A stretch of DNA of 64,000 nt from the NCBI RefSeq assembly GCF_013391805.1, contig NZ_CP058364.1, forward strand, positions 2,609,501 to 2,673,500, in the 5' to 3' direction. The translations under genes and the position numbers were made by a program. The stretch comes from Galbibacter sp. BG1 (GTDB lineage: Bacteria > Bacteroidota > Bacteroidia > Flavobacteriales > Flavobacteriaceae). Positions within the stretch are counted from its first letter, which is position 1. Each line of letters starts with the position of its first letter. This document shows, one piece after another, positions 16,677-24,446 of this stretch. The notes below the pieces were generated by a model. The model worked only from the letters and a program-made list of their open reading frames with translations, did no database searches and had not been told where the DNA came from.

Positions 16677-18014
16677 ATGGAAAAAAAGAAAGTAGCATTT
16701 TATACTTTAGGTTGTAAGCTTAATTTTTCTGAAACCTCCACGATTGCTCGTAATTTTACCGAGGAAGGATTCGATCGTGTTGAATTTTCAGAAAAAGCAG
16801 ATATTTATGTAATCAATACATGTTCGGTTACAGAAAATGCGGATAAGCGGTTTAAATCTATTGTAAAACAAGCGCAAAAAGTTAATCCAGATGCTTTTGT
16901 GGCAGCCATCGGTTGTTATGCGCAATTGAAACCGGAGGAGTTGGCAGATGTTCATGGGGTGGATTTGGTTTTAGGGGCTACTGAAAAATTTAAGATTACC
17001 GATTATTTAAACGATCTTTCCAAAAACGATTTTGGGGAAGTTCATAGTTGCGAAATCGAGGAAGCCGATTTTTACGTGGGAAGTTACTCCATTGGAGATC
17101 GTACCCGTGCGTTTTTAAAAGTGCAAGACGGTTGCGATTATAAATGTACTTACTGCACTATTCCCTTGGCGAGAGGGATTTCGCGAAGCGATACTCTAGG
17201 GAATGTGCTCCAGAATGCCAAGGAAATATCAGAACAGGGAATTAAAGAAATTGTTCTTACAGGTGTTAATATTGGCGATTATGGAAAAGGGGAGTTCGGG
17301 AATAAAAAACACGAGCATACTTTTAACGAGTTGGTAACAGCTTTAGATGACGTAGAGGGAATCGAAAGACTTCGGATTTCTTCCATTGAACCTAATTTGC
17401 TAAAAAACGAGACCATCGATTATGTAGCAAAAAGTAGAACTTTTGTGCCTCATTTTCATGTACCCTTGCAAAGTGGCAGTAATTATATTTTAGGGCAAAT
17501 GCGCAGGAGGTACAAAAGAGAGTTGTACGTAGATCGTGTAACCCGAATAAAAGAAGTGATGCCCCATGCGTGCATTGGTGTAGATGTAATAGTTGGCTTC
17601 CCTGGGGAAACGGACGAACATTTCTTGGAAACTTATAACTTCTTAAACGAACTTGATATTTCTTATCTACATGTATTTACTTATTCTGAAAGGGATAACA
17701 CGGTAGCCGCAGAAATGGAGGGAGTTGTACCAAATAAAGTAAGGGCGAAACGCAGTAAGATGCTTAGAGGTCTATCGGCTAAAAAGCGAAGAGCTTTTTA
17801 CGAGAGTCAGCTTAATACCAATAGAACTGTTCTTTTTGAAGGGGAGAATAAAGAAGGGTATATCCATGGATTTACAGAGAATTACGTGAAAGTTAAAGCT
17901 CCATGGGACCCTGCATTGGTAAATACACTTCACAAGGTAAAGCTCACTAAAATTGACGAGGATGGCTTGGTACGATTGGAATTTGTGGAAGAAGAGCACA
18001 CTGTTGCTGTATAA
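16677..18014 (+). CDS. mtaB: tRNA t6A37 methylthiotransferase MtaB
   Basis: MtaB converts N6-threonylcarbamoyladenosine at position 37 of ANN-decoding tRNAs to its 2-methylthio form. The N-terminal UPF0004 domain (about 1-130) carries the auxiliary cluster cysteines, including Y-T-L-G-C-K, N-T-C-S-V-T and G-C-Y-A-Q. The radical SAM domain has the CxxxCxxC in D-G-C-D-Y-K-C-T-Y-C near residue 155 and the P-H-F-H-V-P-L-Q-S-G segment. A C-terminal TRAM-like part ends the protein. At 445 residues the length fits MtaB better than MiaB. It has its own promoter. Confidence 0.93.
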   Translation: MEKKKVAFYTLGCKLNFSETSTIARNFTEEGFDRVEFSEKADIYVINTCSVTENADKRFKSIVKQAQKVNPDAFVAAIGCYAQLKPEELADVHGVDLVLGATEKFKITDYLNDLSKNDFGEVHSCEIEEADFYVGSYSIGDRTRAFLKVQDGCDYKCTYCTIPLARGISRSDTLGNVLQNAKEISEQGIKEIVLTGVNIGDYGKGEFGNKKHEHTFNELVTALDDVEGIERLRISSIEPNLLKNETIDYVAKSRTFVPHFHVPLQSGSNYILGQMRRRYKRELYVDRVTRIKEVMPHACIGVDVIVGFPGETDEHFLETYNFLNELDISYLHVFTYSERDNTVAAEMEGVVPNKVRAKRSKMLRGLSAKKRRAFYESQLNTNRTVLFEGENKEGYIHGFTENYVKVKAPWDPALVNTLHKVKLTKIDEDGLVRLEFVEEEHTVAV

Positions 18015-18054
18015 TTCAGTGCTTTGTTGAAGGCCTAGTAAATTAGCTGTCGTC

Positions 18055-18107
18055 ATGAGCTTGTCGAAACAAATCCGTTCGACCTGCCCGGCAAGCGGGC
18101 AGGCTCA
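18055..18107. repeat. REP-like GC-rich palindromic element
   Basis: Between convergent genes lies a compact set of nested complements. TGAGC (18056-18060) pairs with GCTCA (18103-18107). GTCGAA (18063-18068) pairs with TTCGAC (18078-18083). CCTGCCCG (18083-18090) pairs with CGGGCAGG (18096-18103). It is far richer in G and C than its surroundings. From memory, sequences starting like this are dispersed in flavobacterial genomes. It may also end transcription of mtaB. I saw no second copy in this window. Confidence 0.6.
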
Positions 18108-18134
18108 AGCAGACATTTTGTTTTTGAAAATTTT

Positions 18135-18428
18135 TTAGATTCTAATTCCTACAGGTAATAAATCTTTAAATTCTTTGTGTTTTCTAAGAAAACCGGCAAT
18201 TTGGGGGCTGGTAGGAACTACACTTAAATTTTTACCTTCAATATGTTTCAAAACAGTTGTGATGAATTCATCTTTGAAGTCAGGATCTGTAACCTCCTCT
18301 GGAATAACGAGTTTTGTTAAAAAAACTTTTCGCTCTTGAGAGGCATACTCAATTTTTGCTAGCTTACCATCAATTTTTGTTTCGAATTGACGTAAAAACT
18401 CATTGTCATTAATTACTACTTCATTCAT
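18135..18428 (-). CDS. Small GNAT-like N-acetyltransferase (YjdJ type)
   Basis: I place the start at 18428 (M-N-E-V-V-I-N-D-N). An upstream in-frame codon at 18473 would add 15 residues that look unlike the family. The 97-residue protein matches the short GNAT_like domain. It has the strand pattern I-E-Y-A-S-Q-E-R-K-V-F-L-T, then a helix, and then I-E-G-K-N-L-S-V-V-P-T-S-P-Q-I-A-G-F-L-R-K-H, where acetyl-CoA is expected to bind. Homologues are cytoplasmic and mostly uncharacterised. It is alone in its transcription unit, and its putative promoter overlaps that of the divergent hydrolase gene. Confidence 0.75.
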   Translation of the reverse strand: MNEVVINDNEFLRQFETKIDGKLAKIEYASQERKVFLTKLVIPEEVTDPDFKDEFITTVLKHIEGKNLSVVPTSPQIAGFLRKHKEFKDLLPVGIRI

Positions 18429-18565
18429 TATTACGAGGTTTAAAAAATCATTTTTTAACTGCCAAAAAGCCAATTCTGTTCAGCACAACAATAATTAAAC
18501 CGTTGTACTTAGTTATTTTGGTATAAATTAGTTTTGGTCGCTATTAATATTGATGAAGAATTATA

Positions 18566-18587
18566 TACCTTTAGCATTGCAAAGGTA
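18566..18587. promoter_or_regulatory. Overlapping divergent promoter elements
   Basis: The minus strand has TACCTTTG (18587-18580), an exact -7 match for the acetyltransferase gene. The plus strand has TACCTTTA (18566-18573), one base off, for the hydrolase gene. Together they form an inverted repeat with arms of seven bases. Confidence 0.4.
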
Positions 18588-18629
18588 CAAAAAAATAGCT
18601 AATCATCTATTTTTCAATCGTTAATATCT

Positions 18630-19295
18630 ATGGCTTCCGAAGTAATACATGTTTATCTCATGCCGGGAATGGCGGCAAATTCCTTAATATTCGACCAGAT
18701 AAAATTACCCGAAGATACATTTAAACTTCATTACCTGGAATGGAAAATACCATGTAAGAATGAACGCATAGAAGCCTATGCAAAAAGAATGGTCGTGGAT
18801 ATTGAACATGAGAATCCGGTTTTAATTGGGGTTTCTTTCGGGGGTATTTTAGTTCAGGAAATGGCAAAATTTATTTCAGTAAAAAAAATAATTATTATTT
18901 CCAGCGTTAAATGTAATAAGGAATTGCCAAGACGAATGATTTTTGCCAGATATACCAAGGCGCATAAATTGTTGCCTACGGGAATTGTTCACAACATCGA
19001 GCTTTTGGCAAAGTACGCTTTTGGCGAAAATATTTCTAAACGATTACATTTGTACGAGAAATATCTATCGGTTCGAAACAAATATTACATAGATTGGTCC
19101 ATCGACAATATTGTTAATTGGAAACAAGTAGAGCCAACAAAGGATGTAATCCATATTCATGGAGATAAAGACGCCGTTTTTCCTTCGGTTTACATAAAAG
19201 ATTGTATTAAAATTAAGGGAGGGACGCACATCATGATTATTAATAGGTTTAAGTGGTTCAATGAGCATTTACCTAGATTAATCTTAGAAAATTGA
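18630..19295 (+). CDS. Alpha/beta hydrolase
   Basis: The 221-residue cytoplasmic protein has an oxyanion region M-P-G-M-A-A-N-S near residue 11 and the nucleophile elbow G-V-S-F-G-G with Ser69. A likely acid lies in the strand I-H-I-H-G-D-K-D near residue 182, and the catalytic His is in G-G-T-H-I-M-I near 200. The triad is complete and the cap domain is small. Substrate and pathway are unknown. The lytic transglycosylase follows on the same strand after 39 bases, so cotranscription is possible, but no functional link is evident. Confidence 0.85.
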   Translation: MASEVIHVYLMPGMAANSLIFDQIKLPEDTFKLHYLEWKIPCKNERIEAYAKRMVVDIEHENPVLIGVSFGGILVQEMAKFISVKKIIIISSVKCNKELPRRMIFARYTKAHKLLPTGIVHNIELLAKYAFGENISKRLHLYEKYLSVRNKYYIDWSIDNIVNWKQVEPTKDVIHIHGDKDAVFPSVYIKDCIKIKGGTHIMIINRFKWFNEHLPRLILEN

Positions 19296-19334
19296 AGAAT
19301 CAAATTTGTATATTTATAAAAAAATTGGGGCAAG

Positions 19335-20291
19335 ATGAAGCGTATTAAAACCATATTTATTTTAGCAGGAGTTGTAATTGTGTCCGCTGTGTTTATCAAC
19401 GCAGTGCAGTCTACCAATACAGATGCTTACAAACCAGTTAAAAAAACAACGGATAAAGATAGTTTAAGTCTATTGCATGACTACAACGTGTATGCATTAA
19501 AAATTCCCGATGGGATCAATTTTGCAGGGGAAAGAGTTCCTGTGGAAGATCCCGACGTGAAAGAACGCCTTGACCGGGAGCTTTTGGTAAATACCTATTG
19601 GCAGTCGAACGGACTTCTATTGATAAAGAGAGCCAATAAATACTTTCCTATTATCGAGCCTATTTTAAAAAAGAATGGTGTTCCAGACGATTTAAAATAT
19701 TTGGCAGTTATAGAAAGTGGTTTAACACAAGCGGTTTCCCCGGCAGGAGCAACCGGTTTTTGGCAATTAATGAAAGGCACGGCAAGGGAATATGGTCTTG
19801 AGGTAAACGATAATGTCGATGAGCGTTACCATATCAAAAAATCTACGGAAGTAGCTTGCGAGTATCTAAAAAAGGCCAAGGAGCGTTTTGGGACATGGAC
19901 GATGGCCGCCGCCGCCTATAATGCCGGACAATTTGGAATGGCCAAGCAATTGGAAAGACAGGAGATTGATGGATATTACAATGTGCTTTTGGGGGAAGAA
20001 ACAGGGAGGTATGTTTTCCGAATTCTGGCCATAAAAGAGATTTTATCGCATCCTACGGAATATGGTTTTAATTTTGAAGAAGACGATTTATATACAAATA
20101 TACCGGTTAATGAGGTAAGCGTAGATACGGCAATTTCCGATTTTCCGAAGTTTGCAAAAGACTACGGCATTACCTATAAAACCCTTAAAATACACAATCC
20201 TTGGTTGCGTGAGACCAATTTAAACAATGCCTCCAGAAAGCAATATTTTATAGAAATTCCCAAGAAAGGGTATTACCCGCCTATTAAATAA
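19335..20291 (+). CDS. Lytic murein transglycosylase (MltD/SLT type)
   Basis: The enzyme cleaves peptidoglycan between MurNAc and GlcNAc, forming 1,6-anhydro ends. The 318-residue protein has an N-terminal membrane anchor or signal (about 5-25). The SLT domain runs from about 100 to 235, with catalytic Glu127 in A-V-I-E-S-G-L and the family blocks S-P-A-G-A-T-G-F-W-Q-L-M and A-A-A-A-Y-N-A-G. The C-terminal part (about 255-318) resembles one degenerate LysM-like unit rather than full LysM repeats. Its stop overlaps the start of the cardiolipin synthase gene (TAATG), so the two are coupled. Confidence 0.92.
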   Translation: MKRIKTIFILAGVVIVSAVFINAVQSTNTDAYKPVKKTTDKDSLSLLHDYNVYALKIPDGINFAGERVPVEDPDVKERLDRELLVNTYWQSNGLLLIKRANKYFPIIEPILKKNGVPDDLKYLAVIESGLTQAVSPAGATGFWQLMKGTAREYGLEVNDNVDERYHIKKSTEVACEYLKKAKERFGTWTMAAAAYNAGQFGMAKQLERQEIDGYYNVLLGEETGRYVFRILAIKEILSHPTEYGFNFEEDDLYTNIPVNEVSVDTAISDFPKFAKDYGITYKTLKIHNPWLRETNLNNASRKQYFIEIPKKGYYPPIK

Positions 20292-21745
20292 TGTGGAGCT
20301 ATATTAAAGATCACCTTTGGGAGTTTTTATTAGGATTAAACTACCTACTGGCGCTCATTGCGGCAGTAACTATTTTGTTAAAAAATATAAATCCTACAAA
20401 AACGCTCTCCTACCTTATGGCTTTGCTGGTATTTCCTTTTATAGGGTTGGTGGTTTATTTTTTCTTTGGTCAAGACTACCGGAAATTTAAAATTTTCAAG
20501 AAAAAAAATGTGCTCAACCAAAAAAACATAAAAGAATGGGCACAAGAATTGGTATTGAATAAAAAAGAGGCATACGACATTGGTAAGGAAGTTTTAAATG
20601 GCAATACCAAGATAATTAAGCTGATAGATAGTGAAAACCGTGCCCCGATAACCATTAATAACAAAGTTAAAATACTTATTAATGGGGAGGAAAAGTTTAA
20701 ATATCTGTTCGAAGACCTTAGAAATGCTCAATCGTCCATCCATTTGGAATATTATATCATCGAAGATGGTGAATTGGGAGATGAGTTGATGGATATTTTA
20801 AAACAAAAGGCAGATGAAGGTATTGAAGTTCGGGTAAATTACGATTCGGTAGCCAGTGAATTATCCAATAATACGATATCTGGTCTAAAAGATCACGGGA
20901 TTGAAATTTATCCATTTATGCCTGTCTATTTTCCAAAATTTGCAAGTAAAGCAAACTATAGAAATCATAGAAAAATCGCTGTTATTGATGGTAAGGTGGG
21001 ATATGTGGGAGGAATCAATATAGCCGACGAATACGTTAACAAAGAAGGGCGGCGATACTGGAGGGATACGCACTTAAGGATAGAAGGTCAAGCTGTTGGT
21101 TTGTTGCAGTTTCACTTTTCTTTGGATTGGGATTTTGTATGCGATAACGATATAAAAGTAGAGGAGAGTTGGTTCCCAGAAATAACTATCGAAGATAAAA
21201 CGCCCATCCAAATTGCAGCTAGTGGACCAGATACCGAATGGGCAAATATTATGGAAGCCATGTTTACGGCCATTAATGAGGCCGATAGGTATGTTTACAT
21301 TACAACACCTTACTTTATACCCAACGACGAAATTTCCCTAGCCATGGCCACAGCTTCCAAAAGTGGAGTGGATGTGCGTTTGATAATACCTAAAAGTTGC
21401 GATTCTTGGGCCGCAAAATATGCCACCTATTCTTATTTGGAAAAGTTATTACGTGCAGGGGTTAAAATCTATTTGTACGAAAAAGGCAACATTCATGCAA
21501 AAACCATGATCGTAGACGATGTGTTTACTACCATTGGAACTTCCAATATGGATTACCGTAGTTTTCATATCAATTTTGAAATAAACGCCCTTATTTACGA
21601 TGAAGGGGTAGCCAAACGGATGTTGGAGATTTTTACAGACGATCTTCAGCATTGCGATCAAGTGGATCCAGAAAGATGGATGGATCGTGGTATTTTTCAA
21701 AAATTAAAAGAGTCCTTTTGCAGGCTATGGGCACCTTTGTTGTAA
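20291..21745 (+). CDS. cls: Cardiolipin synthase (phospholipase D family)
   Basis: It joins two phosphatidylglycerol molecules, or related lipids, to make cardiolipin at the inner membrane. Of 484 residues, two N-terminal helices lie at about 12-32 and 38-60. Two HKD motifs follow: H-R-K-I-A-V-I-D near residue 229, followed by G-G-I-N-I-A-D-E-Y, and H-A-K-T-M-I-V-D-D near 405, followed by G-T-S-N-M-D-Y-R-S-F. Both are intact and the length is typical. It overlaps the transglycosylase gene by one base, which suggests an envelope-maintenance operon. Confidence 0.95.
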   Translation: MWSYIKDHLWEFLLGLNYLLALIAAVTILLKNINPTKTLSYLMALLVFPFIGLVVYFFFGQDYRKFKIFKKKNVLNQKNIKEWAQELVLNKKEAYDIGKEVLNGNTKIIKLIDSENRAPITINNKVKILINGEEKFKYLFEDLRNAQSSIHLEYYIIEDGELGDELMDILKQKADEGIEVRVNYDSVASELSNNTISGLKDHGIEIYPFMPVYFPKFASKANYRNHRKIAVIDGKVGYVGGINIADEYVNKEGRRYWRDTHLRIEGQAVGLLQFHFSLDWDFVCDNDIKVEESWFPEITIEDKTPIQIAASGPDTEWANIMEAMFTAINEADRYVYITTPYFIPNDEISLAMATASKSGVDVRLIIPKSCDSWAAKYATYSYLEKLLRAGVKIYLYEKGNIHAKTMIVDDVFTTIGTSNMDYRSFHINFEINALIYDEGVAKRMLEIFTDDLQHCDQVDPERWMDRGIFQKLKESFCRLWAPLL

Positions 21746-21858
21746 TGCCTTGTTTTACTGTAAATTAGAATTTAGGGGCAAGTTGAATTAGTTTATTAAA
21801 TTAAGTATGTCCACACTCATAAAAAATCAACAATATTTTTTTCCGTTGAAATAACAAT

Positions 21859-21866
21859 TATCTTTG
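21859..21866 (+). promoter_or_regulatory. Promoter -7 element of recN
   Basis: TATCTTTG matches TAnnTTTG and ends 20 bases before the TTG start at 21887. It supports that start, because no ATG lies between the promoter and the conserved N-terminus. Confidence 0.6.
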
Positions 21867-21886
21867 AGTTATAAAATCGAAACGCA

Positions 21887-23548
21887 TTGTTAGCAACACT
21901 TACTATTAAAAATTATGCATTAATAGATCACCTTCAAGTTGTTTTTTCTGAAGGGTTTACCACTATAACCGGAGAAACTGGAGCGGGAAAATCCATATTG
22001 TTGGGTGGACTTTCTTTGGTGCTAGGGAAGAGGGCAGATTTAAGCAGTATTAAAAATAGCGATGAAAAATGTGTTATTGAAGCCAGTTTTAAAATAGAAA
22101 ACTACAATCTTGAATCATTTTTTAAAGCGTCGGATCTCGATTTTGAAAAACAGACCATTATAAGGAGGGAAATTTTACCAAGTGGAAAATCCCGTGCTTT
22201 TATTAATGATACCCCAGTAACCCTGGATGTATTAACCGAATTGGGCGTACAACTAATTGATATTCACTCCCAACACCAAACGTTGCAATTAACCGATAAT
22301 GCTTTTCAGTTTAAAGTGATTGATGCGGTTGCCTCCAACCAGAAAGTGTTGGAAACGTATGAAAGTGAACTTGCAGTTTACCACAACATAAAAAGGGAAC
22401 TCAAGAAGTTAATCGACTTTCAGCAAGAGGCCGATAAGGAATACGATTATAATTCTTTTTTATTGCAGGAATTGCAGGCTGCGAACCTAAAAGAGGGTAT
22501 GCTGGAAGAGCTGGAAGCAACCTATGAAAAACTTAATAATGTTGAGGAAATTGCAGAAAACATTTCTCATTCGCAACAAATTTTAGGGGAAGAACAAATA
22601 GGCATTTTAAGCGGACTCAACGAACTAAAAACTATTTTCAATAAACTTTCCCATTTCGGGAATGCGTATAAGGAACTTTATAGTAGAGTACAATCTGCTT
22701 TAATCGAGATGGACGACATCCATGTGGAAATTCAGCGCATGGAAGAAGGTCTAGAGGCCGACCCACAGCAGTTGGAAGAAACCAACAACAAGCTTCAAAT
22801 AATTTATAGTCTTCAAAAGAAACATCATGTTCTGGAAATTTCAGAATTATTGGCCGTTCAAGAAGAGTTGGCAGAAAAAGTGTCTAAAACGGAAAGCTTA
22901 GAGAGCAATATTAAGCAATTTCAGCTCAAATTACTGGAGCAGGAGAAGCAATTGGATACGCTTGCCACCAAGCTTCATAAAAATAGGGAAAAGGCCGTTC
23001 CAGCACTGAAAAAACACTTGGAAAATGTACTTTCTTTTTTAGGGATGCCAAATGCGCAATTTAAAATTGAATTGAACCCCACGAGCAAGTATTTTTCAAA
23101 CGGAAAAGACGAGCTTCACTTTTTATTTTCAGCAAATAAAGGAGGGAGTTTTAACGAATTGCGAAAAGTGGCCTCGGGGGGTGAACTTTCCAGAATTATG
23201 CTTGCCATAAAATCTTTGTTGGCACAATACATGCACTTGCCAACCATAATGTTCGATGAAATTGATACTGGTGTTTCTGGGGAGATATCCAATAAAATGG
23301 GAGAGATCATGCAACAAATGAGTAGCAGCATGCAGGTTTTTACCATAACCCATTTACCTCAGGTGGCGGCTAAAGGCGATGTGCAGTTCAAGGTCTTTAA
23401 GGAAGACAAGAAGGGCGTAACGTCTTCTCAAATGAAAGAATTATCCACTGAGGAACGTGTGCAGGAAATTGCAGAAATGTTGGGCGGTAAAGACGTATCC
23501 AATGCTGCCAAAATGCATGCTAAAGAACTTTTGGTTCAAAAAAAATAG
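21887..23548 (+). CDS. recN: DNA repair ATPase RecN
   Basis: RecN is an SMC-like ATPase that gathers broken DNA ends for recombination. The 553-residue protein starts with a TTG codon, giving M-L-A-T-L-T-I-K-N-Y-A-L-I, the conserved RecN N-terminus. Walker A is G-E-T-G-A-G-K-S at 29-36. The middle (about 150-370) is an antiparallel coiled coil. The C-terminal ATPase half has the signature A-S-G-G-E-L-S-R and Walker B with T-I-M-F-D-E-I-D-T-G-V-S-G. The length is normal. No LexA-type operator is recognisable. Confidence 0.96.
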   Translation: MLATLTIKNYALIDHLQVVFSEGFTTITGETGAGKSILLGGLSLVLGKRADLSSIKNSDEKCVIEASFKIENYNLESFFKASDLDFEKQTIIRREILPSGKSRAFINDTPVTLDVLTELGVQLIDIHSQHQTLQLTDNAFQFKVIDAVASNQKVLETYESELAVYHNIKRELKKLIDFQQEADKEYDYNSFLLQELQAANLKEGMLEELEATYEKLNNVEEIAENISHSQQILGEEQIGILSGLNELKTIFNKLSHFGNAYKELYSRVQSALIEMDDIHVEIQRMEEGLEADPQQLEETNNKLQIIYSLQKKHHVLEISELLAVQEELAEKVSKTESLESNIKQFQLKLLEQEKQLDTLATKLHKNREKAVPALKKHLENVLSFLGMPNAQFKIELNPTSKYFSNGKDELHFLFSANKGGSFNELRKVASGGELSRIMLAIKSLLAQYMHLPTIMFDEIDTGVSGEISNKMGEIMQQMSSSMQVFTITHLPQVAAKGDVQFKVFKEDKKGVTSSQMKELSTEERVQEIAEMLGGKDVSNAAKMHAKELLVQKK

Positions 23549-23558
23549 TTGTGTATTG

Positions 23559-24374
23559 ATGGCGTTGACGAATGATATTCCGGTAAAAAATAAAATTAGC
23601 AATTACTCTGATCTAAAAATAGCTCCTTTTGATCCAGCCAAAAAGAAGACTAAACCACATCGCCATAATAAATATTTCGAAATTGTTTATTTAAGTAAAG
23701 CAGAAGGATTTCACTACATAGATGATGAAGCTTACAAAATTGAAGCGCCTACGTTTTTCTTTGTAAAAAAAGATGCCGTGCACCATTGGGATATTACCAA
23801 CGAACCAGAAGGATATGTAATAATTTTTAAGGAAGCATTTTTAGAAAATACCACAGATAAAACACTTAACAGTTTGTTATTTCAGTTGATAAACTATTAT
23901 GAGGAACGCTGTGAAGATCCTTTTTTGGTGGAGAATTTATTTAGTTTGTTGGTTGCAGAATCCAACAAAAGCCTCCGTCCCAATAAACATTACTTTGAAG
24001 GCTTGTTAAAAGCTTTGTTGTCTCAGATTAATAAAAATTTGGATTTTAAAAATTTGTCCAAACCAGATGAGTTTTTGAAATTACTAACAGATAGTCCAGT
24101 AAACAATGTAGGGTTTTACGCGGATAAACTAGGAGTGACTAACCAAAAACTCAATCAGTTGTGTAAAGAGCATTTCTCAAAAACCACTACTGAAATGATT
24201 GCTTATCAAATTAATAAAGAAGCAAAACGACTTTTGCGTTTTTCCTCAAAATCTGTTTCAGAGATAGCGTTTACCCTTCATTTTAAAGACACTTCACATT
24301 TTGTTAGATATTTTAAAAAGCACAACGAAACTACCCCGTTAAAATTCAGAAATACACCAAATAAGCCATTATAA
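23559..24374 (+). CDS. AraC family transcriptional regulator with cupin sensor domain
   Basis: I use the ATG at 23559, 10 bases after the recN stop. The longer reading from inside recN gives a Cys/Lys-rich extension unlike the family. The 271-residue protein has an N-terminal cupin-like effector domain (about 10-110, with P-H-R-H-N-K-Y-F-E-I-V-Y) and a C-terminal AraC DNA-binding domain with two helix-turn-helix units (about 175-270, including S-V-S-E-I-A-F-T-L-H-F-K-D). The receptor gene starts 72 bases downstream on the same strand and is the natural candidate target. The effector is unknown. Confidence 0.9.
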   Translation: MALTNDIPVKNKISNYSDLKIAPFDPAKKKTKPHRHNKYFEIVYLSKAEGFHYIDDEAYKIEAPTFFFVKKDAVHHWDITNEPEGYVIIFKEAFLENTTDKTLNSLLFQLINYYEERCEDPFLVENLFSLLVAESNKSLRPNKHYFEGLLKALLSQINKNLDFKNLSKPDEFLKLLTDSPVNNVGFYADKLGVTNQKLNQLCKEHFSKTTTEMIAYQINKEAKRLLRFSSKSVSEIAFTLHFKDTSHFVRYFKKHNETTPLKFRNTPNKPL

Positions 24375-24410
24375 AAATCAAATAGACCATTTTAAGGTGA
24401 ATTTTACTTT

Positions 24411-24418
24411 TATTTTTG
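24411..24418 (+). promoter_or_regulatory. Promoter -7 element of the TonB-dependent receptor gene
   Basis: TATTTTTG matches TAnnTTTG, 28 bases before the ATG at 24447. The receptor may thus be transcribed separately from the upstream AraC gene. Confidence 0.5.
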
Positions 24419-24446
24419 ATATTTCATTTATAAAGTAAACCAACCC

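Noticed and set aside
23457-23558. Upstream start for the AraC gene inside recN
   Set aside because: The added residues are the out-of-frame reading of recN's conserved C-terminus.
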